A stretch of DNA of 19,364 nt, from NCBI GenBank assembly GCA_028696365.1, contig JAQVHG010000011.1, positions 1 through 19,364 on the forward strand. Direction: 5' to 3'. The stretch comes from Methanofollis sp. Its GTDB lineage: Archaea > Halobacteriota > Methanomicrobia > Methanomicrobiales > Methanofollaceae. This document shows positions 6,882 through 13,950 of this stretch, piece after piece (position 1 is the stretch's first letter; each line of letters opens with the position of its first letter). The notes below the pieces were generated by a model. The model searched no databases. It saw nothing but the letters and a program-made list of their open reading frames with translations, and was not told where the DNA came from. The translations under genes were made by a program, and so were the position numbers.

Positions 6882-8210
6882 ATGTCGTATCTCTTTGAGA
6901 TTGCTCTTATTGTCATTCTTATTGTGCTCAACGGCGTCTTTGCGATGTCTGAATTTGCGATCGTATCGGCAAAGAAGGTTAGACTCCAGCAACGTGCTGA
7001 AAAAGGGGATGCCGGGTCGGCTGCGGCCCTTGCACTTGCGGCCCAACCGACGACGTTCCTCTCGACGATCCAGATCGGGATCACCCTCGTTGGGATCCTT
7101 GCTGGTGCCTTTGGTGGTGCGACGGTTGCGGCGGGCATCGTCCCCTTCTTTCAGGAGATCCCAGCCCTGGCACCCTATAGCCAGGCGCTGAGCATCACGC
7201 TGGTGGTCCTGGTCATCACCTATATGACGCTGATCTTCGGGGAACTCGTCCCCAAGCGCATCGCCCTCAATAAGACTGAGGAGATCGCCTCGGCCGTGGC
7301 ACGTCCGATGCACATCATCTCAGTCGTCGCCACACCGATCGTCTTCGTGCTCACGCGTTCGACCGAGGCGGTGCTCAAGGTCATGGGGATCAGAGACTCT
7401 GCAGAGCCCCCGGTCACCGAAGAGGAGATCAAGATCATGCTCGAAGAGGGTGCCGAGGCCGGCGTCTTTGAGCGGTCTGAGCTGAGCATGGTGGAAGGGG
7501 TCTTTGAACTTGATGACCGCCGGGTCGAGTCCCTGATGACTCCCCGTCCTCATGTTATCGCCCTCGACCTCGACGACTCTGACGAGGTGAACGTGAAAAA
7601 GATGATCCAGAGCGGGCGCTCCAGGTTCCCGGTGTATGAGGGAGACCAGGAGAATATCGTAGGCATGGTCTCGGTGAAGAACGTGCTGGCCAGGATGGAG
7701 GAGGGCACCTCGCCGGCGGTCAGGGCTGCTGTGACAGAACCCTTCTTTGTCCCTGAGGGTCTCCTGGTCCTGAAACTCATTGAGTCGTTCAAGCAGACCG
7801 GGTTGAATATCGCTCTGGTCACCGATGAGTACGGGAGCGTGCAGGGTCTTGTCACCCTCCACGATGTGCTGGAGGCGATCGTGGGCGACGTCCGTACTCT
7901 CAGGGAGCGGGCCGAGGAGCCGGTGGTCGTCAGGGAGGACGGGTCGTGGCTGATCGACGGGAGCACTGCGATCGAGACTGTGAAGGACGTGCTCTCGGTG
8001 GAGACCTTCCCTGGGGAAGAGGAGGGGCGCTACCACTCGATTGCCGGGTTAGTCATGTATGTCCTGGAGCGGATCCCGAAGACCGGCGATCACATCGAAC
8101 TGGACGACCTGCGGTATGAGGTAGTGGATATGGACGGCAACCGTGTGGATAAAGTGCTTGTCACCAGGCGCCCCGCCGACCCCGGTGTCGACCCTGCACC
8201 GACGGCATAG
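6882..8210 (+). CDS. CNNM/CorC-type membrane protein (DUF21 - CBS pair - CorC_HlyC)
   Basis: A 442-residue protein with the full CNNM/CorC layout. An N-terminal DUF21 membrane domain (about 1-170, three to four helices) contains NGVFAMSEFAIVSAKK and IFGELVPKRIAL. A CBS pair (about 215-340) contains MTPR (219-222), GRSRFPVYEG (245-254), VTDEYGSVQGLVT and the closing EAIVGD (331-336). A CorC_HlyC domain (about 350-435) follows. Family members are implicated in Mg2+ or Co2+ export and ion homeostasis; the older label hemolysin is not supported by function. The frame runs upstream to 6675, but those residues come from repeat copy C. The ATG at 6882 is chosen because it begins the first membrane helix and sits correctly behind the TATA box. 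It is monocistronic, with a T-tract after the stop. Confidence 0.93.
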   Translation: MSYLFEIALIVILIVLNGVFAMSEFAIVSAKKVRLQQRAEKGDAGSAAALALAAQPTTFLSTIQIGITLVGILAGAFGGATVAAGIVPFFQEIPALAPYSQALSITLVVLVITYMTLIFGELVPKRIALNKTEEIASAVARPMHIISVVATPIVFVLTRSTEAVLKVMGIRDSAEPPVTEEEIKIMLEEGAEAGVFERSELSMVEGVFELDDRRVESLMTPRPHVIALDLDDSDEVNVKKMIQSGRSRFPVYEGDQENIVGMVSVKNVLARMEEGTSPAVRAAVTEPFFVPEGLLVLKLIESFKQTGLNIALVTDEYGSVQGLVTLHDVLEAIVGDVRTLRERAEEPVVVREDGSWLIDGSTAIETVKDVLSVETFPGEEEGRYHSIAGLVMYVLERIPKTGDHIELDDLRYEVVDMDGNRVDKVLVTRRPADPGVDPAPTA

Positions 8211-8252
8211 GTCTCCTTGGCGGAGTAAGGGGCGTGTGAGAGGCGTCTTTGA

Positions 8253-8261
8253 TTTTTTTTT
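8253..8261 (+). terminator. T-tract terminator after the CNNM gene
   Basis: Nine consecutive T about 42 bases after the stop codon, preceded by a GTGTGAGAGGCGTC stretch without a strong stem. Typical of archaeal T-tract termination. The repeat-end palindrome at 8282-8351 follows. Confidence 0.55.
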
Positions 8262-8281
8262 GGGAATGGAGGAACGCGTGC

Positions 8282-8351
8282 CAAGAGGTGGTGAGGATTT
8301 CTACAGAGCCCAATTTTCGGTTTTGTAGAATCCTTCACCCATTGTGGAGAG
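8282..8351. repeat. Two repeat ends back to back, forming a palindrome
   Basis: An inverted family end (minus strand from 8314: TTGGGCTCTGTAGAAATCC) is followed at once by a direct end (8319 onward: GGTTTTGTAGAATCC). Together they form an imperfect hairpin of about 15 bp per arm around AATTTTC. The left one has no visible partner end and may be a remnant; the right one opens copy D. Confidence 0.65.
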
Positions 8352-8749
8352 AATGTATGTCTCTTGTTTTCCTGTAGTCTCTCGCCGGGGGCTCTCTCGA
8401 GGATCAAAGATCTTCTTAAGCTCCCTCCGGTTGCAGCCCCCGGATCCCCGGGAAGAAGATAGGAGCGGGAAGGCAGGGCGATGATCGTAACGATGGGATG
8501 CGATCCCTTGCCACTCTTCATCTGCGGGGGCTTCGGGGGGCGGCAAGCCCCCCGGTGGAGGATAGGGCTTAGAACTCAGAAAGGAATGACTTCAGTTCAA
8601 GACGATGTTCAAGCCACAGGAAGTTTCGGGATATGCTCAATGACCATGAAGAGGGTATTGTCTTCCTCGACTCTCTTGTGTCGCGGTGGATCCCATGGGC
8701 TTGCCACACTCTGCCAGAGATAACCATCTGGAAGGTCTCTACAGAACCA
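8319..8749 (-). repeat. Interspersed inverted-end repeat, copy D (about 430 bp)
   Basis: Bounded by GGTTTTGTAGAATCCTTC (8319) and, on the minus strand from 8749, TTGGTTCTGTAGAGACCTTC. Two GC hairpins lie inside, near 8430-8450 and 8525-8560. On the minus strand, 8641-8545 (GAGCATATCC ... GAACTGAAGT ... CACCGGGGGGCTTG) resembles 12142-12240, showing that longer interior segments are shared between copies. No credible gene. Confidence 0.7.
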
Positions 8750-8837
8750 AATACTCCAGGACTGTTGTCTAGGATTCTCTTTGAGTGGTCTAGATCCCAC
8801 GATGGCACAGGCTCTTACCCAATGCATTCAGAGAAAA

Positions 8838-8860
8838 GTTAGGGATTTGAACCCAAAATC
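8838..8860 (-). other. tRNA T-arm-like remnant or tRNA-Glu terminator
   Basis: Just after the tRNA-Glu 3' end, the minus strand reads GGGTTCAAATCCC, a T-arm-like hairpin, followed by TAACTTTT. It could be the last trace of a second tRNA gene, or simply a terminator stem for the tRNA-Glu transcript. No other tRNA parts are visible. Confidence 0.35.
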
Positions 8861-8863
8861 GTA

Positions 8864-8938
8864 TGCTGCTATGGGGATTCGAACCCCAGTCGCAGGAGTG
8901 AGAGTCCTGCATGATTGGCCGGTCTACACTATAGCAGC
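8864..8938 (-). tRNA. tRNA-Glu (CTC anticodon)
   Basis: A 75-nt cloverleaf on the minus strand. The acceptor stem GCTGCTA pairs with TAGCAGC, with discriminator A and no encoded CCA, as is usual in archaea. The anticodon stem CAGGA/TCCTG encloses loop CTCTCAC with anticodon CTC, reading GAG. The T-arm is CTGGGGTTCGAATCCCCA-like. The D-arm GTGTAGACCGGCCAATCA is typical of archaeal tRNA-Glu. No intron is seen. Confidence 0.95.
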
Positions 8939-8979
8939 GTGGTGCACACACTTGTGCGTCTATTATGTTTACGTGTGCG

Positions 8980-8990
8980 CTATATAAGAA
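8980..8990 (-). promoter_or_regulatory. TATA box of tRNA-Glu
   Basis: The minus strand reads TTCTTATATAG at 8990-8980, about 45 bp before the mature tRNA 5' end, leaving a short 5' leader for RNase P to remove. Confidence 0.65.
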
Positions 8991-9048
8991 TTTCCCTCCC
9001 TGCGCCCTGATCACCCCTCCAGAGAAGCCTGGGACGGTGGCGGGCGCA

Positions 9049-9056
9049 GTATATTG
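9049..9056 (+). promoter_or_regulatory. TATA box of the DRG-like GTPase gene
   Basis: GTATATTG centred about 50 bp before the ATG at 9103 predicts transcription from about 9078, giving a leader near 25 nt. It faces away from the tRNA-Glu TATA box about 60 bp to the left. Confidence 0.55.
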
Positions 9057-9102
9057 GCCAACATCACAATCCTCATCTAGTCCTCTGACAGAGTAATAAG
9101 GA

Positions 9103-10215
9103 ATGAGTGGTCTTGAAGATCAAATCAAAGAGATCGAGGATGAGATCCAGCGGACGTCCTATAACAAGGCCACCTCCAAACACATCGGTCGCCTGAAGGC
9201 GAAAGTTGCCAAGATGAAGGAGGAAGCCGTCCAGCGGGCGATGAGTTCTGCCGGCGGCGGCGAAGGCTATTCAGTCAAAAAGTCAGGGGACGGGACGGTC
9301 GTGCTTGTCGGCTTCCCGTCGGTGGGGAAGTCCACTCTCCTCAACCGGCTCACCGGCAAGGAGAGCGAGATTGCAGCCTATGCCTTCACCACCCTCACGG
9401 TCGTGCCAGGCGTCCTTGAGCACAAGGGCGCAAAGATCCAGATCCTCGATATCCCGGGGCTCATCGCCGGTGCAGCGATGGGCAAAGGACGGGGTAAGGA
9501 GGTGATCGCCGTCGTGCGAAGTGCCGACCTGATCCTTCTCCTTGGTGATGTCTATAATGGCAAACACCTCGACGTCCTGATGCGTGAACTCTATGATGCC
9601 GGTATCAGGATAAACAGGCCGAGGCCAGACATCACCATTAAGAAGGCTTCAAGCGGTGGTATCAGGCTCAACTATGTCGGGAGAGAATCTCTCGACCTCG
9701 ACGAGGTCCGCTCGATCCTTGCTGAGAACAAGATCAACAATGCCGACGTCCTCATCCGTGGCGATGTCACGCAGGACGACTTCATCGACGCCATGATCGG
9801 CAACCGGGTCTATGTCCCGGCCTTTGCCGCGGTCAACAAGGTCGACCTTGTCGATGACGAGATGAGGAACGAGGTCAAGGAGACGGTCACCGAGCGCTTT
9901 GGCGAAGAGCCCTTTATGATCTCGGCCCATTCTGGGTATAATGTCGAGGAACTGAAAGACGCGATCTATGACCATCTTGGATTCATGCGTCTGTACATGA
10001 AGCCTCTCGGCGGCAAGGCGGATATGGAAGAACCCCTCATCGTCAGGTCTGGCTCAACGGTCGAGGAAGTCTGTCAGCGGCTCCACCGCGACTTTGTCGA
10101 CAAGTTCAAGTACGCCAAGGTCTGGGGGGACTCGGTCAAGCACGACGCCCAGCGGGTCGGTCTTCAGCATGTCCTTGCCGACGAGGACATCATCACGATC
10201 GTCTCGCGGTTCTGA
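9103..10215 (+). CDS. DRG family GTP-binding protein (OBG-type G domain with TGS domain)
   Basis: A 370-residue GTPase of the DRG subfamily of OBG-like proteins, universal in archaea and eukaryotes and tied to translation through ribosome association. The N-terminal 60 residues are charged and helical. G motifs are complete: G1 GFPSVGKST (70-78), G2 TTLT (96-99), G3 DIPG (116-119), G4 NKVD (245-248) and G5 SAHSG (274-278). The DRG-specific insert AAMGKGRGKEVIAVVRSADL follows G3. A C-terminal TGS domain (about 295-369) ends with LADEDIITIVSRF. The length matches the family (about 365-370). An AAGGA stretch touches the ATG too closely to be a normal Shine-Dalgarno. It stands alone, with a T-rich terminator after the stop. 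The exact function in archaea is not settled. Confidence 0.96.
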   Translation: MSGLEDQIKEIEDEIQRTSYNKATSKHIGRLKAKVAKMKEEAVQRAMSSAGGGEGYSVKKSGDGTVVLVGFPSVGKSTLLNRLTGKESEIAAYAFTTLTVVPGVLEHKGAKIQILDIPGLIAGAAMGKGRGKEVIAVVRSADLILLLGDVYNGKHLDVLMRELYDAGIRINRPRPDITIKKASSGGIRLNYVGRESLDLDEVRSILAENKINNADVLIRGDVTQDDFIDAMIGNRVYVPAFAAVNKVDLVDDEMRNEVKETVTERFGEEPFMISAHSGYNVEELKDAIYDHLGFMRLYMKPLGGKADMEEPLIVRSGSTVEEVCQRLHRDFVDKFKYAKVWGDSVKHDAQRVGLQHVLADEDIITIVSRF

Positions 10216-10216
10216 A

Positions 10217-10244
10217 TTTTTCTGGAAAATTTTCATATTTTTTT
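10217..10244 (+). terminator. T-rich terminator after the GTPase gene
   Basis: Three T runs (10217-10221, 10230-10233, 10238-10244) directly follow the stop codon. The last run is followed by GGCGTGTGTAGATC, which resembles a repeat end (GGCTCTGTAGAA). Confidence 0.6.
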
Positions 10245-10296
10245 GGCGTGTGTAGATCGTTGCATGGTCTCGTGTTCTCTCCTCTTACGATGGACA

Positions 10297-10513
10297 CTGT
10301 AGAAATCCTCAGGATAACAATCTCTACGGCGAGCCCATCACTCGAAGACCTGAGAGATATCTCATGTTCGCTCCGATCGTCCACGAATCCTCCTCGCGCG
10401 AAGAGAGATGGTGGGCGGTAAAACTCCTTCAAGAATATCGATTGTGCCCACCCGTCCCGCTCTTCATCGTTGGTGTCCGGTGGAAACGAGCGCGAGCGAG
10501 TTTGAGAATATTT
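10297..10513. repeat. Interspersed repeat, partial copy E
   Basis: The left end CTGTAGAAATCCTCAGGAT (10297-10315) is clear. A matching right end with TGTAGA is not. On the minus strand, 10513-10490 reads CAAAATATTCTCAAACTCGC, like the interior of copy C near 6470. It abuts copy F directly. It looks truncated. Confidence 0.5.
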
Positions 10514-10514
10514 T

Positions 10515-10865
10515 GGCTCTGTAGATGCCCTCATAGATCCGTCAGAGCAGCCTTCTGATCACGTGCCTTCTCGCCTCGATTGTGTTGGGGGTTTCACCGC
10601 CGGGCCCTCGAAGATCAGAGATCTTCTCATGTTCGCTTCGCTCACACCCGTCACACGGCTGGGGTCGAGGATAACAACCTCTCGTCATCTACGTCCGCCC
10701 TCTGTCTTCCTAGTCTATCTCCCTCCCAGGGCTCTGGGGGGCAGGCGCCCCCTGTGCGAGCATGAGAATACGAAGTCCTTTGAGAGAGCCCTCGGCGTGA
10801 GGGGGAGGAGGTATGCGATCAGAGAGCACCCAGATCTATCGATCTATGAGGGATTCTACAAAACC
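10515..10865. repeat. Interspersed inverted-end repeat, copy F (about 350 bp)
   Basis: This copy has the cleanest inverted ends: 10520-10539 (TGTAGATGCCCTCATAGATC) against the reverse complement of 10841-10860 (TGTAGAATCCCTCATAGATC), 18 of 20 matching. The interior has a degenerate GC hairpin near 10725-10755 and an AGATCAGAGATCTTCTC stretch similar to copies C and D. No gene is supported. Confidence 0.8.
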
Positions 10866-11124
10866 TGAAGATAAAAAAATTGATGTGCCCTTCTTCAGTC
10901 ATATGAGCTTGGAACTCATCAGAGATGATCGTGAAGAGATCAGATCGTCTCTGGTTAAACTCTATTTTGCGGTAAATGTCTTTTCACTAGCCACCCTCAT
11001 CGTCAGGGCATGCGGCGCTCTGGGAATGTCTTCCCTTCCTATCTCCTTATATTAGGTGTGAAAAAGAGTGATCACGGGATATTTTCACTTTTTAAAGATT
11101 AGTGTTCCTTGAAATCCTCAGGAT
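10866..11124. other. AT-richer gap before the orphan gene
   Basis: No convincing gene. A frame at 10813-11055 starts inside repeat F and has no ribosome-binding site or recognisable domain. Base composition drops here towards that of the orphan gene. A 14-base exact match to the copy E end (GAAATCCTCAGGAT) occurs at 11111-11124. Confidence 0.5.
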
Positions 11125-11138
11125 GAATATATATAATA
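11125..11138 (+). promoter_or_regulatory. TATA-like tract before the orphan gene
   Basis: An alternating ATATATATAATAAT tract lies immediately after the repeat-end match and 8-20 bp before the first ATG (11146). With normal 25-bp spacing, transcription would begin near 11155, so a later ATG (11164 or 11173) may be used. Confidence 0.5.
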
Positions 11139-11145
11139 ATATCCC

Positions 11146-12120
11146 ATGGTTATGGGACTTAATATGCGCGGAATGATAAATCGGATTGGCCTATGGCTAT
11201 CAAAAGAGAAACAGTGCCAGAGAGATGAGTACTCTCAGGGATATATTATAGATGCTCGTTTAGGAGAGAGTTTCGTTTTCGATGTCCTTGGCATCCGTTA
11301 TGAGGTCTATGAGGAAAACACCTCTTCTGACTATTTGCATTTCCATGGCCATGCGATCAAAATAGAAAATAGTGAAAAGAGCGTTACTCAATCAGTATCG
11401 TGTCTGAAAAACTGGATAGATAATTCTCTTCTTCCTCAGGGGAGTAAAGTCGGGTTGGATACGCTTTCTGTTTATATCTCCTATCCTGCTGAAAAAGTGT
11501 CTGATGAGATCAGAAATTTATGTAATCATTGGGGCATCGGCGTCCTGCTCTGTATCAAGGATGAAGATGAATATTTTATAGACGAAGTCATCGAGCCAAA
11601 ACAGATCGATCTGTGTAGGGGGTATAATTATGCGATCTCCCATACACAGCAGAGGTCTCCGGGTAATTTTGAGAGCCATCTCAGAGCCAAGCCATGTTTA
11701 TATGAAGTGTTCAACAAGAGACCAGATCTTTTGTTTGATGCTTTCATACGTCCTAAACAGAAACAATATTATAATGATCTAGGTTTAGGTCATGTCTTTG
11801 ACGTTTTAAAGAATAATGAGAGTAAAAAGGCCCTGAAGTACCTTTGTGAGGGGATTCGCCAGAACTGTTCTCCCTGTGACTGGGAAGCAAGGGGGAGGAA
11901 GTACAATGAAAACACGATCTGGATCTCACGAGGAGGATCTCAACACCCGGCCGTTACGATCCGTACAACATCACACTATATTGTCCTCACTGCAGGGGAA
12001 TCGAGTGTGTACCGGGTCTGGTCTGAGCAGAATGTTAAGAAAATTGAGGACTCTCGTCTTGTAGAAGTCGGCGGGATTGACCAGGTTCTAGAGGAAGTAG
12101 TCTATCCCCTCCTCAACTGA
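11146..12120 (+). CDS. Orphan protein of unknown function, AT-rich
   Basis: A 324-residue frame that I do not recognise. No signal peptide, membrane helix or enzyme motif is visible. It looks soluble and mixed alpha/beta. About 8 cysteines are scattered without CxxC pairing. A C-terminal beta-rich section includes TIWISRGGSQHPAVTIRTTSHYIVLT (split here for description: TIWISRGG, then HPAVTIRTTSHYIVLT). Codons favour AT-ending and rare forms (ATA, TTA, AGA), unlike the GC-rich neighbours, so recent acquisition is likely. The start is uncertain: ATGs at 11146, 11152, 11164 and 11173 are in frame, and none has a Shine-Dalgarno. Downstream, repeat-family DNA begins within about 20 bp of the stop; upstream, a repeat-end match lies at 11111-11124. 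Candidates include mobile-element cargo, a defence component or an element-encoded protein; none can be chosen from sequence alone. Confidence 0.75.
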   Translation: MVMGLNMRGMINRIGLWLSKEKQCQRDEYSQGYIIDARLGESFVFDVLGIRYEVYEENTSSDYLHFHGHAIKIENSEKSVTQSVSCLKNWIDNSLLPQGSKVGLDTLSVYISYPAEKVSDEIRNLCNHWGIGVLLCIKDEDEYFIDEVIEPKQIDLCRGYNYAISHTQQRSPGNFESHLRAKPCLYEVFNKRPDLLFDAFIRPKQKQYYNDLGLGHVFDVLKNNESKKALKYLCEGIRQNCSPCDWEARGRKYNENTIWISRGGSQHPAVTIRTTSHYIVLTAGESSVYRVWSEQNVKKIEDSRLVEVGGIDQVLEEVVYPLLN

Positions 12121-12129
12121 GTGGGATTG

Positions 12130-12590
12130 CAGTTTCTCTCTGAGCATATCCAAAAACTCTCAAGGGTTGAAGCTCTCCTCGAACTGAAGTGCTTCCTTCC
12201 AGAATTTCTAAACTCTATCCTCGACCGGGGGGCTTGGCCGCCCCCCGGACCCCCCTCCGATGAAGATTGGCGGAGGAGTGCGTCCTGTCTTCATGATCTT
12301 AACTCTATCTTCCCGTCCCCATCGCCGTCCCGGGGGGTCCGGGGGCAGCGCCCCCGGCCAAAGAGGTGGGAAGGCGATGAATGCATGGGTGTGCGATGAA
12401 AAACTGGGATCTCTTCATTGTCATCCATCGCCATCAATCGGTGAGGATGAGGACCGGAGAGTTTTGGGATGACCTCTCTGATTGTTTCAGAGGGAATTCT
12501 TTTTTCTGTTGAGTTCTTTTTCAGGGGGGAAGTAGGGAAATGTGTATGTCTCTGCAATCCTGTGAGGGATTGATAGAGGCTACAGGAGCA
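12130..12590 (+). repeat. Interspersed repeat, copy G, fused to the orphan gene's 3' side
   Basis: Positions 12142-12240 resemble the interior of copy D read on its minus strand (GAGCATATCC, GAACTGAAGT, then the GGGGGGCTTGGCCGCCCCCC hairpin at 12227-12246). A second hairpin, GGGGGCAGCGCCCCC, lies near 12341-12355. Inverted family ends are visible on the minus strand at 12505-12473 (AGAATTCCCTCTG) and more weakly at 12590-12565 (GCTCCTGTAGCCTC). The expected left end, about 110 bp further left, is replaced by the orphan gene. Confidence 0.65.
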
Positions 12591-12602
12591 CCCTCTTCTG
12601 AA

Positions 12603-13730
12603 CTATCTCTCGGTGTTCTCCCCTCTCACCGCCGCCTCGACCACCTCGAGCGGGGCCTCGGTCTTCACTCCGGTCCCGAGATAATGCGTCCGCGTCGCCG
12701 CATACCCGGCGTCCCGGACCCGCTGGAGCATCACCTCCATCGCTGGCGGCGAGGTCCGCAGCCGCTTGGCCACCTTGTGGTAGTCATAGAAGGACGAGGT
12801 CGGGAGTTCGGTCCTGAGGAGGGGGAGGAGGCGCCCGAGATAGGTGGCCGTGCCGAGGGTCATCGTCGGGAGGAGGGCTTCCATCTCTTCGAGGAGGGGG
12901 AGGTCGTTGATCGCTCCGAGCCAGAGGGGGCCGACCGGGCTGAGGGGCGCCCCGCAGCGTGGACAGGTCTGGCGTTCTGGGAACATCCCAGGGTGTTCGG
13001 CGCGGTAGAAACAGTGCGGACACTGGAGAATATACCCGATACGGCCGCGGGTCTCCTCGGCGGCGCTGACCTTGGGCACCACCCGCAGGTGGAGGCGGAC
13101 AAAGTGCTCGTGGGCAAAGCAGAAGAGGGGCCGCACCCCGCGGTCGTATTTGATCATCTGGCGCGCCGCAAACCCGAGGAGCACCCGCAGCCCCACCTCG
13201 CCGTGGTACTCGGTGTTCATCGGCCGCGCCCAGTAGCGACGCATCCCGGCCTTGAGGTGGGCACCGCAGAGCGGGGCGGTGTCGGTGGCGGTGATGCAGA
13301 GGAACCGCCGTGCGCTCCGGCACCCTGAATCGGTGAAGGGCGCCGGCGTCCCGAAGGGGTCGAGGTCCACGCAGTCGAACCTTCGACTGCTCATCAGGGC
13401 GTTGGCGTCCTGACAGGTCACCTCGGCGTCGAGACCCAGGTCCTCGACATTAGCCCTGATCTCTGCCGCCGCCGCAGGGTCGATGTCGTTGATGGTGGCA
13501 TAGACCCCGGTCTCGTTCGCGACTCGAAGCCCGCGCACGCCGGTCGCCCCCATCGCATCAAGGTACTCGGAAGGGCGGACCGCCGAGAGGAAGAGGATGG
13601 TGGCGTCCCGGTTCGCCTCCATCCTGGAGTTATAAAATATAGGGGCCGACCCCGGGGGGAACTGCGTGTTCGTATCCTGGACCGGTGCATAAAATGACGT
13701 CTTTCCCTCGGTGACCCGTACTCTCTCCAT
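12603..13730 (-). CDS. trm1: tRNA (guanine(26)-N2)-dimethyltransferase
   Basis: A 375-residue archaeal Trm1, which uses S-adenosylmethionine to mono- and dimethylate G26 at the D-stem/anticodon-stem junction of tRNA. The N-terminus has TEGKTSFYAPV and VFYN-like PIFYNSRMEANRD (30-42). The methyltransferase core follows with motif I LDAMGATGVRGLR (57-69), the acidic DIDP (82-85), CQDAN (106-110) and the catalytic-region DLDPFGTP (122-129). A zinc site is formed by CPHC (237-240) and CPRC (256-259). The length matches archaeal homologs. The frame extends to a TTG at 13754, but the ATG at 13730 fits family starts. A TATA-like tract about 30 bp upstream suggests a nearly leaderless mRNA. It diverges from tRNA-Arg, separated by 65 bp. 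Confidence 0.96.
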   Translation of the reverse strand: MERVRVTEGKTSFYAPVQDTNTQFPPGSAPIFYNSRMEANRDATILFLSAVRPSEYLDAMGATGVRGLRVANETGVYATINDIDPAAAAEIRANVEDLGLDAEVTCQDANALMSSRRFDCVDLDPFGTPAPFTDSGCRSARRFLCITATDTAPLCGAHLKAGMRRYWARPMNTEYHGEVGLRVLLGFAARQMIKYDRGVRPLFCFAHEHFVRLHLRVVPKVSAAEETRGRIGYILQCPHCFYRAEHPGMFPERQTCPRCGAPLSPVGPLWLGAINDLPLLEEMEALLPTMTLGTATYLGRLLPLLRTELPTSSFYDYHKVAKRLRTSPPAMEVMLQRVRDAGYAATRTHYLGTGVKTEAPLEVVEAAVRGENTER

Positions 13731-13756
13731 TGCGGCAGAGAGGTGCCCTCTCAAAA

Positions 13757-13766
13757 CCTTAATACC
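13757..13766. promoter_or_regulatory. Shared AT tract serving trm1 and tRNA-Arg promoters
   Basis: CTTAATACC on the plus strand, GGTATTAAG on the minus, is the only AT-rich tract in the 65-bp gap. It lies about 30 bp from the trm1 ATG in one direction and about 34 bp from the tRNA-Arg 5' end in the other. Both distances fit a TATA box, implying mutually exclusive or bidirectional initiation. Confidence 0.5.
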
Positions 13767-13795
13767 TTCCTGGCACTAACATCTATAGGCACTGA

Positions 13796-13870
13796 GGGCT
13801 TGTGGCCTAGCCAGGATAGGGCGTCAGCCTCCTAAGCTGAATATCAGGGGTTCGAATCCCCTCAAGCCCG
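13796..13870 (+). tRNA. tRNA-Arg (CCT anticodon)
   Basis: A 75-nt cloverleaf. The acceptor stem GGGCTTG pairs with CAAGCCC, with discriminator G and no encoded CCA. The anticodon stem TCAGC/GCTGA encloses loop CTCCTAA, giving anticodon CCT at 13831-13833, which reads AGG. The T-arm is CAGGGGTTCGAATCCCCTC. The D-arm is GGCCTAGCCAGGATAGGGC. No intron is seen. Confidence 0.95.
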
Positions 13871-13950
13871 CTCGATTTTATCGTCGCGAAATTATTCGCA
13901 CTCTTGAATACCTTTATGGCCCAGTCGGCCAGATCTCCAGTTGTGAGATC

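Noticed and set aside
10813..11055. Plus-strand frame of 80 codons before the orphan gene
   Set aside because: It begins inside repeat copy F and crosses its inverted end; no start signals or recognisable protein features.
12540..13328. Long plus-strand frame of 262 codons
   Set aside because: It lies opposite trm1, is rich in Gly/Arg/Pro/Glu as expected from GC-rich antisense, and shows no family motif.
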